Counted from the first letter of the stretch, positions 27,629-35,888 are shown. The stretch is DNA of 64,000 nucleotides from Vibrio coralliirubri (GCF_024347375.1 NZ_AP025470.1:2046001-2110000), one strand, 5' to 3'. Notes: generated by a model not told the origin, from the letters alone. Program-made: numbers and translations.

Positions 27629-28720
27629 TTACTGATCTGCGAAATAATCGACCAAGATTTTACGCCACTTTCGTGACTCGCGAATCTTCAACAGTGCGCG
27701 GTTAATCTCTTCTTCGTACACGTTATTTTCAGTGATGATAAAGCCATAATTCTGCTTTTCTAGCTGATACGGCAACACTTCCAGATCTTCAAACTGCCCG
27801 CTTATTCTGCCATTACCAATCATATATTTGAGAACCACATCATCAGCGACAATCGCTTCGACTTCACCGTCCTCTAAAGCCGCCAGAAGCCTTGGCATAT
27901 CGACATAACTCTTGTGTCGGATACCGAAGCTTGTGAGCATCAAAGAAGACGTCGTTGCTACCTTGGCACCCACCTCCACATTCGTAAGATCATTCACACC
28001 TTCAATATGTGAAGATCCTTGGCTGAGAGTCAGTTTACTGGCTAAAACAGCGGTAATACTGGCGATAAACAGCATACTAAACACACCAATGAACACCGTG
28101 GCAATTCGTCCAGTTAGGCTCTTAAATTCAAAGTAATTGAAAGGGCCTCGCGTGATAAAAAGTAAGCCCATGATAAAGCTTTCCAACAAACGCCCCGTTC
28201 GGCTTTTCATCGAATAAAGCTTTTCATTCTCGCCATGCTCCAATAGGTAGAAAAACGCGCCAATTACGCCAGAGATAAAAACCACGGCACCAATGATCAA
28301 CCACAGCGCGGGATTGAAGAAAATGGCATGTAAGGTTTGAAAGTAGCCCTGTTTTTTAACGGCAATAGCGAGATGAGTTTCGTAAAAAGAGTGAGAAAAG
28401 TCAGCAAATAACTCTCGCTCTGGGGTGATTGAAATACAAGATACACCGACATCAATTTGCTCGGTTTCAATCGAATTGAGTAAGTCATCTAAGCGATGGG
28501 TCTCTAGCGTGTACTCAACGTCCATCTCTTTGGCGATCTGCTCCCAGAGCTCGACACTCAGACCACTCCACTCGCCTTCCATAGAGCTGATGACAAAAGG
28601 AGGACATGGATAAACACCGACTTTAAGTGGGGCGGAAGAAGCATAGCTACTGAAGAATGGAAAAAGTAAGACGATTGATAAAGCACAATAATGGAGTGTC
28701 GATTTGAAGAATTTTGGCAT
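27629..28720 (-). CDS. Glutamate-receptor-like ligand-gated channel (SBP_bac_3 split by a pore module)
   Basis: 363 residues from an ATG with GGAGG seven bases upstream; a longer in-frame start lacks this. Order: Sec signal peptide (to about 29), first lobe of a family 3 solute-binding domain (PLKVGVYPCPPFVISSMEG), membrane helix (LWLIIGAVVFISGVIGAFFY), re-entrant segment (ESFIMGLLFITRGPFNYFEF), membrane helix (GRIATVFIGVFSMLFIASITAV), then the second ligand-binding lobe (VEVGAKVATTSSLMLTSFGI, VEAIVADDVVLKYM). This is the GluR0-type architecture. The canonical potassium filter TVGYG is absent. Ligand and ion are unknown. Confidence 0.78.
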   Translation of the reverse strand: MPKFFKSTLHYCALSIVLLFPFFSSYASSAPLKVGVYPCPPFVISSMEGEWSGLSVELWEQIAKEMDVEYTLETHRLDDLLNSIETEQIDVGVSCISITPERELFADFSHSFYETHLAIAVKKQGYFQTLHAIFFNPALWLIIGAVVFISGVIGAFFYLLEHGENEKLYSMKSRTGRLLESFIMGLLFITRGPFNYFEFKSLTGRIATVFIGVFSMLFIASITAVLASKLTLSQGSSHIEGVNDLTNVEVGAKVATTSSLMLTSFGIRHKSYVDMPRLLAALEDGEVEAIVADDVVLKYMIGNGRISGQFEDLEVLPYQLEKQNYGFIITENNVYEEEINRALLKIRESRKWRKILVDYFADQ

Positions 28721-28935
28721 CAGCAGCCCTCCGAGAAAAGGCAGTGATGAATCGAGTGCGGGGAAACTCGCTCTAATGAACGGATTCAAGCGTGCTCAGG
28801 AACTAAAAGGTGGATATTGAATTCAAGACTGCCCTGCTAGTTTTATTCGTTATTACATTAACTATAGAAAACCTCTATTTATTGTGCAAAAGAACGGAAT
28901 CACAAACTAGCACCATGCAGACTGTCGCTCGATAG

Positions 28936-29373
28936 CTAGTGTGATGACATGAACTGGCTTTGTGCCGACGAACATAACTTTCCGCATTGCGTAATTTGGC
29001 TTTCTAGGAAGTAGATATTACGTCTACTTTTGACCCACTGGGCACGAACTTCCAGTTCTTGACCAATCAAAATCGGATGATGAAAACGAGAGGTTAAGCT
29101 CACCGTCATCGCTTTGATACTGTTCTGAAATAAACAATGCAGCATCGCGCTGTCATGCAATGTGGTTACTATGCCGCCCTGCATGATGCCATCGTAGCCC
29201 TCAGCTTTATCTGTTGGTACAATCTTGGCCCTGGTTTTATATGTAGCTACTGCCTCGTGCTTAGTTAAAGTGTCATGCTCGCCAACAGCTTCAAAACAAA
29301 TGGCGCTGTCGGTGAAAAAACCTTGGCTACACACTTGGCAACGCCGATGGTTGTGTGGAATGAAAACCTTCAT
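28936..29373 (-). CDS. PaaI-type hotdog thioesterase
   Basis: 145 residues. The hotdog-fold signature is GYDGIMQGGIVTTLHDSAMLHC, with the likely catalytic Asp in LHDS and a QGG turn. Unusually for the family it starts with a CxxC pair (HRRCQVCSQGF). It probably cleaves acyl-CoA or aryl-acyl-CoA. It is divergent from the DUF134 gene, 35 bp away. Confidence 0.75.
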   Translation of the reverse strand: MKVFIPHNHRRCQVCSQGFFTDSAICFEAVGEHDTLTKHEAVATYKTRAKIVPTDKAEGYDGIMQGGIVTTLHDSAMLHCLFQNSIKAMTVSLTSRFHHPILIGQELEVRAQWVKSRRNIYFLESQITQCGKLCSSAQSQFMSSH

Positions 29374-29408
29374 ACTGACCTTTTACCCTTAGATTGCTAG
29401 AGATTGAT

Positions 29409-29687
29409 ATGGCTCGACCAAAAAAACATCGCCAGTTGTGTACCCGTGCGGCTTACTCTTGTTTTAAGCCTAATGGCGTTCCTATGGACGAGCTTCATAA
29501 AGAAGAATTGCTATTGGAAGAGCTCGAAGCCCTACGCTTGGCTGATCAAGAAGGACTGAGCCAGCTTGAAGCCGCTGAACAAATGCAGGTGTCTCGCCAA
29601 ACGTTCGGCAACATCATCAAGCGTGCACGAGCTAAAGTCGCCAAGTGCATCGTCAATGGTCACGCGTTGGTGATTCAAAGCAGTTAA
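29409..29687 (+). CDS. DUF134 (UPF0251) helix-turn-helix protein
   Basis: 92 residues. The N-terminus MARPKKHRQLC, followed by FKPNGVPMDELHKEELLLEE and a sigma-70 region 4-like helix-turn-helix (GLSQLEAAEQMQVSRQTFGN), is diagnostic of DUF134. Members are frequently found beside NifX/NifB-type dinitrogenase-cofactor proteins, as here (29942-30388 on the other strand), and may regulate them. I used the ATG, not the TTG five codons upstream. Confidence 0.82.
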   Translation: MARPKKHRQLCTRAAYSCFKPNGVPMDELHKEELLLEELEALRLADQEGLSQLEAAEQMQVSRQTFGNIIKRARAKVAKCIVNGHALVIQSS

Positions 29688-29747
29688 TTAACGTGTTAGC
29701 CAGAAGTTATTTAACTCAGCGAGAACTCTTGATGCTTAGATCGATAC

Positions 29748-29945
29748 TTATCTTGATGGCTCAGTAATCTGATACAGCTTTCTGCTTTGCCCTTCACACA
29801 CATCCTTGCAATTGCACTCACGCTCAATATCTAACTGCGCCAATCCTCCACAACTGCCTTTGATTGGCTTGCGCGAAAAAATCACACCTATCGCCATCAA
29901 TGTAACGACTCCTACAAACCCAAATAGCGTCAACAAAAAAGTCAT
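29748..29945 (-). CDS. NqrM-like small membrane protein (Na+-NQR maturation paralog)
   Basis: 65 residues. One N-terminal membrane helix (FLLTLFGFVGVVTLMAIGVIF) is followed by RKPIKGSCGGL and a cysteine cluster (ECNCKDVC), giving four cysteines (32, 44, 46, 50) in the NqrM pattern. NqrM helps insert the Fe centre of Na+-NQR and normally follows nqrF/apbE; no nqr gene is here. The start overlaps the NifX-like gene by 4 bp, so the two are translated together. It is probably a paralog with a related metal-cofactor role. Confidence 0.75.
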   Translation of the reverse strand: MTFLLTLFGFVGVVTLMAIGVIFSRKPIKGSCGGLAQLDIERECNCKDVCEGQSRKLYQITEPSR

Positions 29946-30388
29946 TTTCGGAACCCTCGAATAGCACCTAGCTGATTAGGCTGTGCCATTAGAATCGAAG
30001 CTTGTTTTTTGTGCCCTTTCTCGCCACACGTTTTATTGCTACACCCGCTATTTCTCGGCTCTCGAGCATAATCGAGATCGGTCACTTCCCTTAGATTGTC
30101 GAAATCCAAAGTCCCAATTTCTGCCTTACCTGTCGATGCCAAGACTCGAATATCGATATTAAACAAATGCGCCAACATTTTCTTCCCGATATGACGAACC
30201 ACCACAGATTTCACATCGTAAGAACGGAGGACAGCGATCCATTGCTTCTTTTTATTGCAAGAGGTGTCGGACTCAATCAGAGGAACAATCTGCTTTATTT
30301 GTCGTTGTTCATCGACAATCGCGATCTCAGGGGAACGAGCAAAGTGGTTGCCAACATGAAGGTCGCGACAAGGTACTGCGTATAACAT
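29942..30388 (-). CDS. NifX/NafY-like dinitrogenase cofactor-type protein
   Basis: 148 residues. The N-terminal about 100 residues match the ribonuclease-H-like Nitro_FeMo-Co fold (VGNHFARSPEIAIVDEQ, VKSVVVRHIGKKMLAHLF, IDIRVLASTG). The C-terminus adds a short Cys/His tail (SGCSNKTCGEKGHKKQA) that could hold metal. No nitrogenase genes are present, so the protein probably carries an Fe-S or other metal cluster for another target. It is the first gene of a two-gene operon with the NqrM paralog, next to two RcnR-like sites. Confidence 0.78.
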   Translation of the reverse strand: MLYAVPCRDLHVGNHFARSPEIAIVDEQRQIKQIVPLIESDTSCNKKKQWIAVLRSYDVKSVVVRHIGKKMLAHLFNIDIRVLASTGKAEIGTLDFDNLREVTDLDYAREPRNSGCSNKTCGEKGHKKQASILMAQPNQLGAIRGFRK

Positions 30389-30559
30389 AGTAACTTCCTG
30401 TTATTGATGATCAGGAGTTCAGCATACGCTCCATTACTGGCATATGCCAATAACCATCATATGAAAAATAAGATTTACTGGATCGACAGGTAAGATCAAA
30501 AGCACCCAAACTTGCCGTCATCTTCAGCCTATCTCGACTATCTTTCAAATAACCATATA

Positions 30560-30598
30560 TACTAGGGGGTAGTATTTTATACTGGGGAGGGGTATAGT
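30560..30598. promoter_or_regulatory. Two RcnR-like G-tract operator sites
   Basis: TACTAGGGGGTAGTA (30560-30574) and TACTGGGGAGGGGTATAGT (30580-30598) resemble the RcnR site TACT-G6-N-AGTA. They lie about 63 bp before the 145-residue gene and about 170 bp from the divergent NifX-like gene. Confidence 0.65.
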
Positions 30599-30660
30599 TT
30601 TTTGAACGCAATATTATGAGCTTCACCGACCCTATTACCAGATAAGAGAAGAGTTTCTGA

Positions 30661-31098
30661 ATGAAAGACGTTAAGGGTGTGTTCCGCAACCTAGAGAAAA
30701 TGCTGCGCAAAGCGAACTGGTTTGAAGATGGTTGGGAAATTTATAACCGTGGCGAGTACCTTCAACTATACAAAGAGAATTGGTTTAACCAGAATCAAGG
30801 TGGCGTTCACTTTGAAACCTTTATTGAAGGGCCTCAGGTTAAACAAAAAGCCTTTCCTATCTGCATGCATGCGGAAGAGGACTGCCCTGCCCAATCTGAA
30901 TTTATACGTCAGTTCAAAGAGTTGGAACAAAGTCGTATTGAGAGTTGGAAAGGATACAAAACTCAAGATAACAGCTACGGTATTTGTCAGCGAACACTGC
31001 CTTTGAATTTCAAAAACCTTGAACAGCGTTTGTTTGAAGAATTCAACCGACTACGAGCACTTGAAGCAAGTGTCGATAAGGTTTTAGAGAGACTATAA
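30661..31098 (+). CDS. Unrecognised 145-residue protein, probably under Ni/Co control
   Basis: I do not recognise this protein. It is soluble and rich in aromatic residues (KANWFEDGWEIYNRGEYLQL, KENWFNQNQGGVHFETFIEG), with two cysteines and two histidines in a possible metal site (CMHAEEDC and HFETF) and a helical C-terminus. It has a plausible start (AGAGAAGAGTTTCTGA-ATG). The promoter region carries two RcnR-like operators, and a DUF1289 gene follows after 48 bp. A link to nickel or cobalt handling is inference from context only. Confidence 0.7.
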   Translation: MKDVKGVFRNLEKMLRKANWFEDGWEIYNRGEYLQLYKENWFNQNQGGVHFETFIEGPQVKQKAFPICMHAEEDCPAQSEFIRQFKELEQSRIESWKGYKTQDNSYGICQRTLPLNFKNLEQRLFEEFNRLRALEASVDKVLERL

Positions 31099-31126
31099 CT
31101 CAGACAAGCTATAACTCAGACAAGCT
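31095..31126. repeat. 16-bp exact tandem duplication
   Basis: ATAACTCAGACAAGCT occurs twice head to tail. The first copy contains the stop codon of the upstream gene. Confidence 0.95.
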
Positions 31127-31146
31127 TTAATAGGACAGATTCTAAA

Positions 31147-31326
31147 ATGAAAAAGCAAAAAAGCCCATGTATCGACATGTGTGACTTTTCAAACAGTAAA
31201 GGTTGGTGCTTGGGGTGTGGTCGAACTCGAGAAGAGTGTAAGGCTTGGAAAACGATGAAGCCTTACGCCGTTAATGCTTTAAAGAAAGAGCTAGTGAAAA
31301 GAAAATCACAAATGAAAGCTCAATAA
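31147..31326 (+). CDS. DUF1289 small cysteine protein
   Basis: 59 residues. The motif SPCIDMCDFSNSKGWCLGCG followed by RTREECKAW is the DUF1289 signature, with four to five cysteines that probably bind Fe-S or zinc. The ATG lacks a strong ribosome site, so it may depend on translation of the gene 48 bp upstream. It faces rcnR tail to tail, 9 bp apart. The function is unknown. Confidence 0.85.
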   Translation: MKKQKSPCIDMCDFSNSKGWCLGCGRTREECKAWKTMKPYAVNALKKELVKRKSQMKAQ

Positions 31327-31335
31327 ATCAAATCT

Positions 31336-31611
31336 TTACTTGATGTAAGAGTCTAGAACTTTAAGCACCACTTCCATATCTTCTTCACGCTGATCCTTGT
31401 CATCTTCTAGTACAACATGTTCTAGGAGATGGCCTTTAATCACTTCTCTCATCAAGCCGTTGACCGCACCACGAATGGCCGCTATCTGTTGTAATACGTC
31501 CTGACATTGCTGTTCATCATCATCCAGCATTTTCTTTAGGCCATTCACCTGACCTTGTATTTTGCTGACTCGAGCCTTTAGCTTTTTCTGATCTTTGGCT
31601 GTGTGCGACAT
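31336..31611 (-). CDS. rcnR: Ni/Co-responsive repressor RcnR
   Basis: 91 residues, CsoR/RcnR family, very close to E. coli RcnR in my memory: [20 protein letters not shown], then [20 protein letters not shown] and a C-terminus ending [11 protein letters not shown]. The N-terminal MSH histidine, a conserved Cys (EQQCQDV) and the HLLEHV histidines are the metal ligands. I use the internal ATG giving MSHT rather than a GTG five codons upstream, because the N-terminal amine and His3 bind metal in RcnR. A matching operator sits about 61 bp upstream. Confidence 0.9.
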   Translation of the reverse strand: MSHTAKDQKKLKARVSKIQGQVNGLKKMLDDDEQQCQDVLQQIAAIRGAVNGLMREVIKGHLLEHVVLEDDKDQREEDMEVVLKVLDSYIK

Positions 31612-31671
31612 AGCATTTTTACTCACGTGGCTGAATGAAAAGGGATAAAGCGTAATGTAGCACCTTATTTA

Positions 31672-31686
31672 TACTGGGGGGTAGTT
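31672..31686. promoter_or_regulatory. RcnR operator at the rcnR promoter
   Basis: TACTGGGGGGTAGTT matches the E. coli RcnR site TACT-G6-N-AGTA except for the last base. Autoregulation is expected. Confidence 0.78.
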
Positions 31687-31918
31687 TTTAGCACCGTTAA
31701 CGCTTGTTATCACGGGCTAAGCTCAAGCCAACAACAAAAAGGCCTCTTACAACCGAGATCTTAATCGACTATTCAACGTCACACACTAGTCTGAATAATG
31801 TCCAATTGAGCATCAATCAAAGATGTTTATAGGAAAAATGGGGGTAATTAAAAATCAAGAATGACAGCCCGCTTTAAAATGAACAAGCGGACAATTTGAA
31901 GTGAACAACGCAGCAAAT
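31687..31918. other. rcnR / zevA intergenic region
   Basis: About 230 AT-rich bases between the RcnR operator and the Zur-like box. No gene or further operator is visible. Confidence 0.35.
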
Positions 31919-31933
31919 TGTTATAATATAACA
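31919..31933. promoter_or_regulatory. Zur-like operator before zevAB
   Basis: TGTTATAATATAACA fits the E. coli-type Zur box core TGTTATANTATAACA exactly. It ends 25 bp before the zevA start. The half-site spacing differs from the sites at 7201 and 20560. Confidence 0.7.
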
Positions 31934-31958
31934 TCACACTAAATAACCATCATTTCTC

Positions 31959-32681
31959 ATGAAACAGCTATTTATTCTAATCGATGTAATCAATCGCTTC
32001 TTCTCTCGCTACGTAAGCCGTTTCTCGACATGCTTTCGCTCTCTCAAGGGATTGACTGTTGGCCTAGCATTATTGTTTTTTGCGCCAAATCTATATGCCC
32101 ACCCTCACTCTTGGATAGAGATGAAAACTCATATTGAGGGAGAGAATGGCATGATCACTGGTCTCTCTATGGAGTGGTCTTTTGATGCAATGACATCCAT
32201 GTACATGTTGGATGGCGAAGATGTCTCTGCCGATACAGAAGCTGAGACATTCAAAAAGCTCGCTGCGTCTGTAATCGAAAACATGATGTATGAACACTAC
32301 TTCACGTACTTTTATGATGGTGAAGAGCCCATCAAATATCAGGTGGTTGAGAACGCGAAATTTGAGCGTGATAAAGCCAAGATGGTTCTAACATTTGACC
32401 TGCCACTTTCTAAGCCCAAACCAGTGACAAGAGACTCGCTTCGCGTATTGATTTTTGACCCTAGTTACTTTGTCGACATGTCGTGGCTATCCAATAGAGA
32501 CGTGACATTGTCACCTGAACTAGCGAGACAATGCCAGTTAGAATTAATCGAGCCTAACCCGACGCCAGAACAGATGAGTTATGCGATGTCTTTACCTGTC
32601 GATGCAGATCCAGATAACACGCTAGGCCAACTGTTTACACAATCGGTTGAGCTTCATTGTGCTGCGGTTCCCACTTCTTAG
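31959..32681 (+). CDS. zevA: DUF1007 periplasmic protein, ZevA-like
   Basis: 240 residues. A long basic n-region leads to a signal segment (LTVGLALLFFAPNLYA), and the mature protein begins HPHSWIEMKT, where the histidines could bind metal at the new N-terminus. The rest matches DUF1007 (LSMEWSFDAMTSMYMLDG, LRVLIFDPSYFVDMSW). In Haemophilus the pair zevA-zevB is needed for zinc use. The Zur-like box and the downstream NicO-family gene support the same role. There is no clear Shine-Dalgarno sequence. Confidence 0.8.
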   Translation: MKQLFILIDVINRFFSRYVSRFSTCFRSLKGLTVGLALLFFAPNLYAHPHSWIEMKTHIEGENGMITGLSMEWSFDAMTSMYMLDGEDVSADTEAETFKKLAASVIENMMYEHYFTYFYDGEEPIKYQVVENAKFERDKAKMVLTFDLPLSKPKPVTRDSLRVLIFDPSYFVDMSWLSNRDVTLSPELARQCQLELIEPNPTPEQMSYAMSLPVDADPDNTLGQLFTQSVELHCAAVPTS

Positions 32682-32774
32682 TCGCAGTGATTCGTTTCAG
32701 CCTTTAAGTCAGCGTCTAGCTGATTAGCATGGCAACTAATTAACAGAAAGATTCCAGATATAGGTTCTTGTTAG

Positions 32775-33869
32775 ATGAAGAAAAATCAATCCAAACTCAA
32801 TCATTACCTTATTGGCGCCGGAGCTTTATTGCTTGTTGCTGTCGGTGCATATCAAGTGTGGTCCATGTGGCCATCGTTAGTTATCTCTAGTATCCAATGG
32901 CAAAGGGAAGTTAACTCAGAGCTAGCCGACCTACTCTATGAAGCCAAATCTAATCCTTGGGGCGCAGGCAGTTACCTTATCGGATTCAGCTTTATCTACG
33001 GTATGCTCCACTCTTTGGGGCCTGGGCACGGCAAGGTTATTGTCTCTACCTACTTAGCCACTCACCCAACCAAAGCAAAAGCGAGTTTAGTGCTTACGGT
33101 CGTCTCCGCTTTTTTACAAGCACTGGTCGCGATCTTATTAGTAAGCGTGTTGCTGTGGGGCTTTAGTGCTTCCATGCGAGTCGTGAATGACAAAGCGAAT
33201 ATGTTTGTTTCATTAAGCTTTGCTTTAGTTGCAATCGTCGGCGCGCTTATATGTTGGAAGGCTGTGAAAAACATCTACACCGCTATGTGTAAGCGTAAGC
33301 CTAAGCTAAAAGTGAAAACCATCACCACACTCGCAACAGACACAGCTGCGCCAATTTCAGCGCGTTCGCCAATGGCACTTCGTTCATCTGGTTCAATGGT
33401 TATGGGCGCTACCAATGCATTACAAGCCGCTGACCACACTCATGCAGATCATTCTCATGCCGACTGTGGGTGCGGCCACCAGCATCTAGCCGATGCAGAG
33501 GCAATCAACAAAGCCTCAACGCTCCGCGAATATGCGGGAATCATAGTGACGATTGGCGTAAGACCGTGCACCGGAGCCATCATGGTACTGCTATTCGCGA
33601 ACATGGTTGGCCTATATTGGATGGGCGTATTGAGCGCCTTTGCGATGGCCATAGGCACAGCATTAACAACCTCATTAATTGCAATGATGACGCTAACAGG
33701 CAAACACCTAGTGAAGCGCTACTTGGCAGCAGGCAACAACAAGAACAACGCCTCATTGAAAGCCGCAGGTCACTACTTGCAACTCTTTGGCGGCATTTTG
33801 CTTGTGTTGATTGGCTTGTTGTTAATGAACGGCCAAGACAGCGGCATGTCCCCTGTTTTCACTATGTAG
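32775..33869 (+). CDS. zevB: NicO/RcnA-family metal permease, ZevB-like
   Basis: 364 residues, about six to seven membrane helices. The NicO signatures HSLGPGHGK (helix II) and GVRPCTGAIMVLLFA (late helix) are present. A cytosolic or loop histidine-rich insert (ADHTHADHSHADCGCGHQH) lies between them. Family members move Ni, Co or Zn. Pairing with a DUF1007 protein and a Zur-like box argues for zinc; proximity to rcnR keeps a nickel/cobalt role possible. It lies 93 bp behind zevA, in one operon. Confidence 0.85.
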   Translation: MKKNQSKLNHYLIGAGALLLVAVGAYQVWSMWPSLVISSIQWQREVNSELADLLYEAKSNPWGAGSYLIGFSFIYGMLHSLGPGHGKVIVSTYLATHPTKAKASLVLTVVSAFLQALVAILLVSVLLWGFSASMRVVNDKANMFVSLSFALVAIVGALICWKAVKNIYTAMCKRKPKLKVKTITTLATDTAAPISARSPMALRSSGSMVMGATNALQAADHTHADHSHADCGCGHQHLADAEAINKASTLREYAGIIVTIGVRPCTGAIMVLLFANMVGLYWMGVLSAFAMAIGTALTTSLIAMMTLTGKHLVKRYLAAGNNKNNASLKAAGHYLQLFGGILLVLIGLLLMNGQDSGMSPVFTM

Positions 33870-34358
33870 CAAACGATGTAATAACAAACCTCAGTTTATT
33901 ACGACCTTTACCATTTTTACTAAAAAACACTAGCCCTTATCTCTCAAATCTGAATTAACAGCTACATAATTTCTACTAACCTAACTTTGCACAGTTAGTT
34001 AGGTTAGTAGTCAGCCATTCAGAACAGCGAGCTTTAAGTAGTTCTGTAACAAACCTACATCCAACTTTGATTTTCCTATTCTTAGCTACTCTTTCATAAA
34101 CTAACTTAGATTGTTCTAACAATCTTAGAACACTATCCCCCTCTTTTTGAAAATAAGGACACAATTTCCGCACTCCAGAAACTGCGATCGCACTCTTCCT
34201 ATTTTGAAAAAAAATAGAGCAGCAGTTTTATCAATTGAGTAACAAGCCGAAATTATACCCAATAAATTTCACATCAAACTCCAAGCCTTTACCTTACAAC
34301 TACAGATAGAGCTTTCTTCAACCAAATTCTTGGATAACCTATACTCAAAGGTAAACAA
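33870..34358. other. Intergenic region with a perfect 14-bp inverted repeat
   Basis: About 490 bp. CTACTAACCTAACT (33973-33986) and its exact complement (33997-34010) form a hairpin with a 10-base loop; there is no T-run on either side. A 65-codon minus-strand frame (33976-34173) starts with GTG, has only a weak ribosome site and ends inside the hairpin; I cannot support it as a gene. An AAAGGTAAACAA stretch precedes the lipase start. Confidence 0.4.
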
Positions 34359-35876
34359 ATGAAACTATACATTCCGAGCGCCACGCTCAGTGTTTTGTTA
34401 CTTTCTCCGAGTTTCGCGAGTGCCGAAGATATACCTGATTCACACGAATTGCGTAATTTTTCGATGCGCTCACAAAGCTCTGGGATAGCCCCACCGCAAG
34501 AAGAACTCGGCGTTTATGTTGTGAATTCGGGTCCTGGTCTGGATACCGGTTGTACCTATGCTTCTGGCGGACCTCTACTTATCTCTTTACCTGTTCCTAT
34601 GGTCGTCAGCCCCAACGTTTTACAAAGTGACGGGAGAATTGCCCCAAGTAAACTGGGCGATATGCAGCAAAAAGGCGTTATCGGTTCTAACGCAAGGATC
34701 AGCATGCCGGTCTTCGACATAGACTCCAATGCCAACGTCAGTAATATTGCTCCAGAAATAGATATCGTATCTTTTAACGGAAAGTCTTTAGGTACGCTGC
34801 AAGGCGCTGATAACCGTTGGACGGATACTAACCTTCAAGTCGATATCAGTGATATCAAGTTCGGCCAAAACAATGAGATTCGCGTCGATATTGATACTGG
34901 CAATACGGGAGACAACTGGTGTATGTCTGTCGATTGGGTCTCAATCGAGTTTGATGTTGCCATTCCTGTGATTCTTGCTCATGGCATTGCTGCACAATCA
35001 GACACTTGGGATGATGATACGGCTCCAGGCGTGCTTTCTACACTTGATGACTATGGCATTCGTTATACTCGTTTCTCTGCTGACAAAAATGGAACCACGG
35101 CGACTAACGCTAATATCTTGAACAACAAAATTCAGGGTTTTCTCGATGAGTTGAAATCCGACAAAGTTCACGTCATTGCACACAGTAAAGGCGGGCTAGA
35201 TACCCAAAACCTCAAAGCACTTAGCCCTTCCTTTGAGATAACCTCCCTTTCTACTTTCTCCACACCTCACCTTGGTAGCGTCGCAGCAGATTTGTCGGTG
35301 ATAAAAATGGACCACTACGCCGATATCTACAGTAACGTCAGTGCCGATCCAAATAATTACGCTGGCAAGTACATGCAACTCCCAAATATTCCGTTTGCGG
35401 GTCCTAAAATGCCTGGTATCCGTGATCTAACAACGGATACAGCATCAAACGCGATCCAAATGCGTACTCGCGGCAATATTGCAAATACATTTTCTATTGG
35501 GGCAAATGCCGATCTCAACCAAGACGGTGTTATTGAGAAAGATCCTGATATCGTTGGCCTATTCCCATGGGGATCGCGTTGGGCAGGCGTTACCGCTTGG
35601 CAGGCGCTAAGAAGCTTTAGTTCTGCGGCCTACCTCGATACTCAAACTCAATCGGTCACAATGCCAAGTGTGTATGGACCACAAGCTCATCCAATCACCA
35701 TAGTCAGTTACCAAGCCATTCAAACAGTACCGCAAGAAAATGATGTTGTTGTGACCTTGGCAAGCGCTAACCCAAGTTATACCAATGCATTGGGTAACGT
35801 ATTGGCTAACCACTCAACAATGAAAACGGGACAAAACGTTGAACGTTTTCTACAACAAATTATTTCAATGCGCTAA
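34359..35876 (+). CDS. Secreted alpha/beta-hydrolase, lipase-like
   Basis: 505 residues. Signal peptide to about 22 (SPSFASA-E). A beta-rich N-terminal region (about 50-200) is followed by an alpha/beta-hydrolase domain with the oxyanion motif VILAHGIA (His208-Gly209) and nucleophile elbow VIAHSKGGLDT (Ser276). A likely EF-hand-type calcium loop is ADLNQDGVIEKD (384-395), and NHSTMKTG near the C-terminus may hold the catalytic His. It probably acts as an extracellular esterase or lipase. The next gene begins within its ribosome-site distance, so the products probably work together. Confidence 0.75.
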   Translation: MKLYIPSATLSVLLLSPSFASAEDIPDSHELRNFSMRSQSSGIAPPQEELGVYVVNSGPGLDTGCTYASGGPLLISLPVPMVVSPNVLQSDGRIAPSKLGDMQQKGVIGSNARISMPVFDIDSNANVSNIAPEIDIVSFNGKSLGTLQGADNRWTDTNLQVDISDIKFGQNNEIRVDIDTGNTGDNWCMSVDWVSIEFDVAIPVILAHGIAAQSDTWDDDTAPGVLSTLDDYGIRYTRFSADKNGTTATNANILNNKIQGFLDELKSDKVHVIAHSKGGLDTQNLKALSPSFEITSLSTFSTPHLGSVAADLSVIKMDHYADIYSNVSADPNNYAGKYMQLPNIPFAGPKMPGIRDLTTDTASNAIQMRTRGNIANTFSIGANADLNQDGVIEKDPDIVGLFPWGSRWAGVTAWQALRSFSSAAYLDTQTQSVTMPSVYGPQAHPITIVSYQAIQTVPQENDVVVTLASANPSYTNALGNVLANHSTMKTGQNVERFLQQIISMR

Positions 35877-35888
35877 GGAGTGGCCACA

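Noticed and set aside
30411..30710. 99-codon minus-strand frame across the RcnR-like sites
   Set aside because: It overlaps operators and the start of the 145-residue gene; no family features.
32775..33869. Calling the NicO-family gene rcnA because rcnR is adjacent
   Set aside because: The RcnR operator is over 270 bp from zevA, a Zur-like box lies right before it, and DUF1007 pairing matches zevAB better.
33976..34173. 65-codon minus-strand frame between zevB and the lipase gene
   Set aside because: GTG start with only a weak ribosome site, its end lies in a hairpin, and no family is recognised; weakly protein-like composition is not enough.
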